Positions 28,832-30,100 of a stretch of DNA of 30,100 nt are shown one piece after another. The DNA comes from Chara braunii. Lineage: Eukaryota > Streptophyta > Charophyceae > Charales > Characeae. Each line of letters opens with the position of its first letter. The stretch's first letter is position 1. The stretch covers positions 2,006,202 through 2,036,301 of the forward strand of contig BFEA01000086.1 of the NCBI GenBank assembly GCA_003427395.1. The letters are read 5' to 3'. The notes beneath the pieces are model-generated. The model searched no databases, was not told the origin of the DNA, and saw nothing but the letters and a program-made list of their open reading frames with translations. A program made the translations under genes and the position numbers.

Positions 28832-29631
28832 GGTATTTGGGGATCATACTAGCAGATACAGGTCCTCACTACTCGATGGCACAACAGCAGATGACCAAAA
28901 TGTTAGCCAAAATGTCAGTATGGTCTGAAATTTATACGTCACTTTTTGGGAGGGCACGAATATTAAACACTTCTATCTTCTCCATGTTATGGTACGCAGG
29001 AACAATATGGACATCTCCATTACACTCTCTAAACAAGCTCAGGAGAGAGGCAGCAACATACCTCTGGACAGCGAACCCTACTAAGATAAATTATATTTCA
29101 AAGGTAGCATGGAGACAGGTTATTCAGACAAAGGATCAGGGGGGTTTGGGAATCCTCGATCCGGGTCAGCAGATCAAAGCACTCCAAACTAAATGGGTTA
29201 TCAAATTACTCACACAACCCCATCTCCGCTGGGTTCCATTGGTTTTGGACCATATACGAGGGATGGCTAAGTATAAAACTCCTCCTAATATGGAAGGAAC
29301 GTTCTGGCTGTTTTGTAAAGGTTGGGCCAAAAGGAGAAGAGAAGGAATACAAGGAGGGGAAGATGAATCGACCAGGAATTCATATTGGGCCCAAATACTT
29401 AAGATTTGGACAGATATATTCCCGGCAAGAGTAAGACAACCAAGGACGAAGGTGGAAGTACTTAGGCAACCGTTATTTTGTAATCCATGGTTAAAGGACC
29501 CCCAAGGAAAACCAAGGACATTCACAGCAAAGGATGCCAAGTGGGGAAACTGGTTGGAACATGGAGTATGGCAAGTGAAACATCTATGGTCAGAATTGAA
29601 TGGAAGATGGAAAACGGGTAGAGAGAACTGA
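28807..29631 (+). pseudogene. LINE-E ORF2 post-RT region (274-codon open frame)
   Basis: Longest open frame in the window. It reads GVIRSTLRYLGIILADTGPH (the RYLG motif after RT), KMSVWSEIYTSLFGRARILN, SPLHSLNKLRREAATYLWTA, DQGGLGILDPGQQIKALQTK and WVIKLL. It continues to FCNPWLKDPQGKPRTFTAKD and VKHLWSELNGRWKTGREN before TGA. This is the thumb and connector following reverse transcriptase in plant LINE ORF2. The lack of internal stops over 274 codons suggests a relatively recent copy. It supplied the alignment showing that LINE-C is split by mitochondrial DNA. Confidence 0.88.
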
Positions 29632-29870
29632 GGGAAGAAATGAAGGGGTGTCATAGACTAATTGAAAACCTGAACGACATATTAATCTCCATTCCGGAGG
29701 ATTGGACGAGGATGTTGAGGGGTCCATACAAATGGGGATGGGGTGATTGGGCAACCTGGAGTCATAGTGCAGAACCGCAGCAAGCTTTTCGAATTGGTCA
29801 GGAGGTAGGACCAGATAAACAGTGGTTGGAAGCGGATATGTATTCAATCTTTACCCCAGGCAACACAGTG
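29632..29870 (+). pseudogene. LINE-E ORF2 continuation, cut by mitochondrial DNA
   Basis: After a stop at 29629-29631 the protein reading resumes in another frame: CHRLIENLNDILISIPEDWT, RMLRGPYKWGWGDWATWSHS and [18 protein letters not shown]. It runs into nad1 sequence at about 29871. The C-terminal zinc finger of the LINE is missing in this window. Confidence 0.7.
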
Positions 29871-30100
29871 GTGCTCCTTTTGATTTACCAGAAGCGGAAG
29901 CTGAGTTAGTTGCAGGCTATAACGTAGAATATTCTTCCATGGGTTTTGCTCTTTTTTTTTTAGGGGAGTATGCTAATATGATATTAATGAGTAGTTTATG
30001 TACTCTTTTATTTTTGGGTGGTTGGTTGCCCATCATGAATATGGCTATTCTTTATTGGATTCCGGGCTCGATTTGGTTCAGTATAAAGGCCGAAGGCTTT
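29871..30100 (+). pseudogene. nad1: nad1 fragment (mitochondrial origin), right edge of window
   Basis: Reads [60 protein letters not shown], then [12 protein letters not shown], one intact frame of about 72 codons of NADH dehydrogenase subunit 1. Positions where many land plants need RNA editing (for example GFALFF and GGWLPI) are already encoded. After FSIK the sequence becomes GCCGAAGGCTTT, and AAAGGCCGAAG (30085-30095) is shared with the end of the SSU piece at 20783-20793. The piece is internal to the gene and directly follows LINE coding sequence, so it is a nuclear copy or a misjoin. Confidence 0.88.

Overview
This window reads as nuclear DNA of a photosynthetic eukaryote, most likely a streptophyte (a green alga of the charophyte grade or an early land plant). 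I found no intact cellular gene. Nearly everything recognisable is decayed mobile DNA: several plant-type LINE (non-LTR) elements with APE endonuclease, reverse transcriptase and C-terminal zinc-finger segments, a PIF/Harbinger transposase, a tRNA-derived SINE fused to a U6 snRNA pseudogene, and three blocks of mitochondrial DNA. The mitochondrial pieces (nad1, nad7, nad4, SSU and LSU rRNA) read directly into the expected conserved peptides without C-to-U editing. That hints at a lineage with little organellar editing, such as charophyte algae, but the species call is an inference.

Layout. 1-1560: a (GA)n repeat and a minus-strand Harbinger transposase with two in-frame stops. 2086-3070: 3' part of a LINE ORF1-like frame and the start of its endonuclease (LINE-A, plus). 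3031-5640: LINE-B (minus), which lacks the catalytic FADD part of its reverse transcriptase and ends in a C-rich (plus-strand G-rich) tract with 52 consecutive G. 5641-7289: no recognised gene. 7290-12780: LINE-C (plus), carrying endonuclease, reverse transcriptase and zinc-finger tail, split at about 9700-11046 by a 1.35-kb mosaic of mitochondrial fragments; the junction is followed by a 160-bp tandem duplication. 13212-13806: tRNA-SINE plus U6 chimera (minus). 13807-20577: AT-rich DNA with little recognisable content except two more U6 remnants and low-complexity tracts. 20578-20965: mitochondrial SSU rRNA piece. 21305-22175: three tandem copies of a unit of about 290 bp with coding-like sequence. 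22183-24290: C-terminal part and 3' tail of LINE-F (plus, same family as B). 24300-24529: inverted endonuclease fragment related to LINE-A. 24605-27058: LINE-G ORF1-like region and endonuclease start. 27069-27182: (GAGAGT)n. 28434-29870: LINE-E reverse transcriptase and C-terminal half, with the longest open frame in the window (274 codons). 29871-30100: another mitochondrial nad1 fragment.

No gene set here works together as a pathway. The story is one of nested insertions: LINEs supply machinery that can explain the SINE/U6 chimera, and mitochondrial DNA that was already rearranged has been captured inside LINE copies. A sequence-quality point matters: 25932-25969 is a perfect back-to-back pair of synthetic Tn5 mosaic ends (the Nextera mate-pair junction adapter). 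The assembly therefore contains library sequence inside LINE-G, and neighbouring joins should be treated with care.
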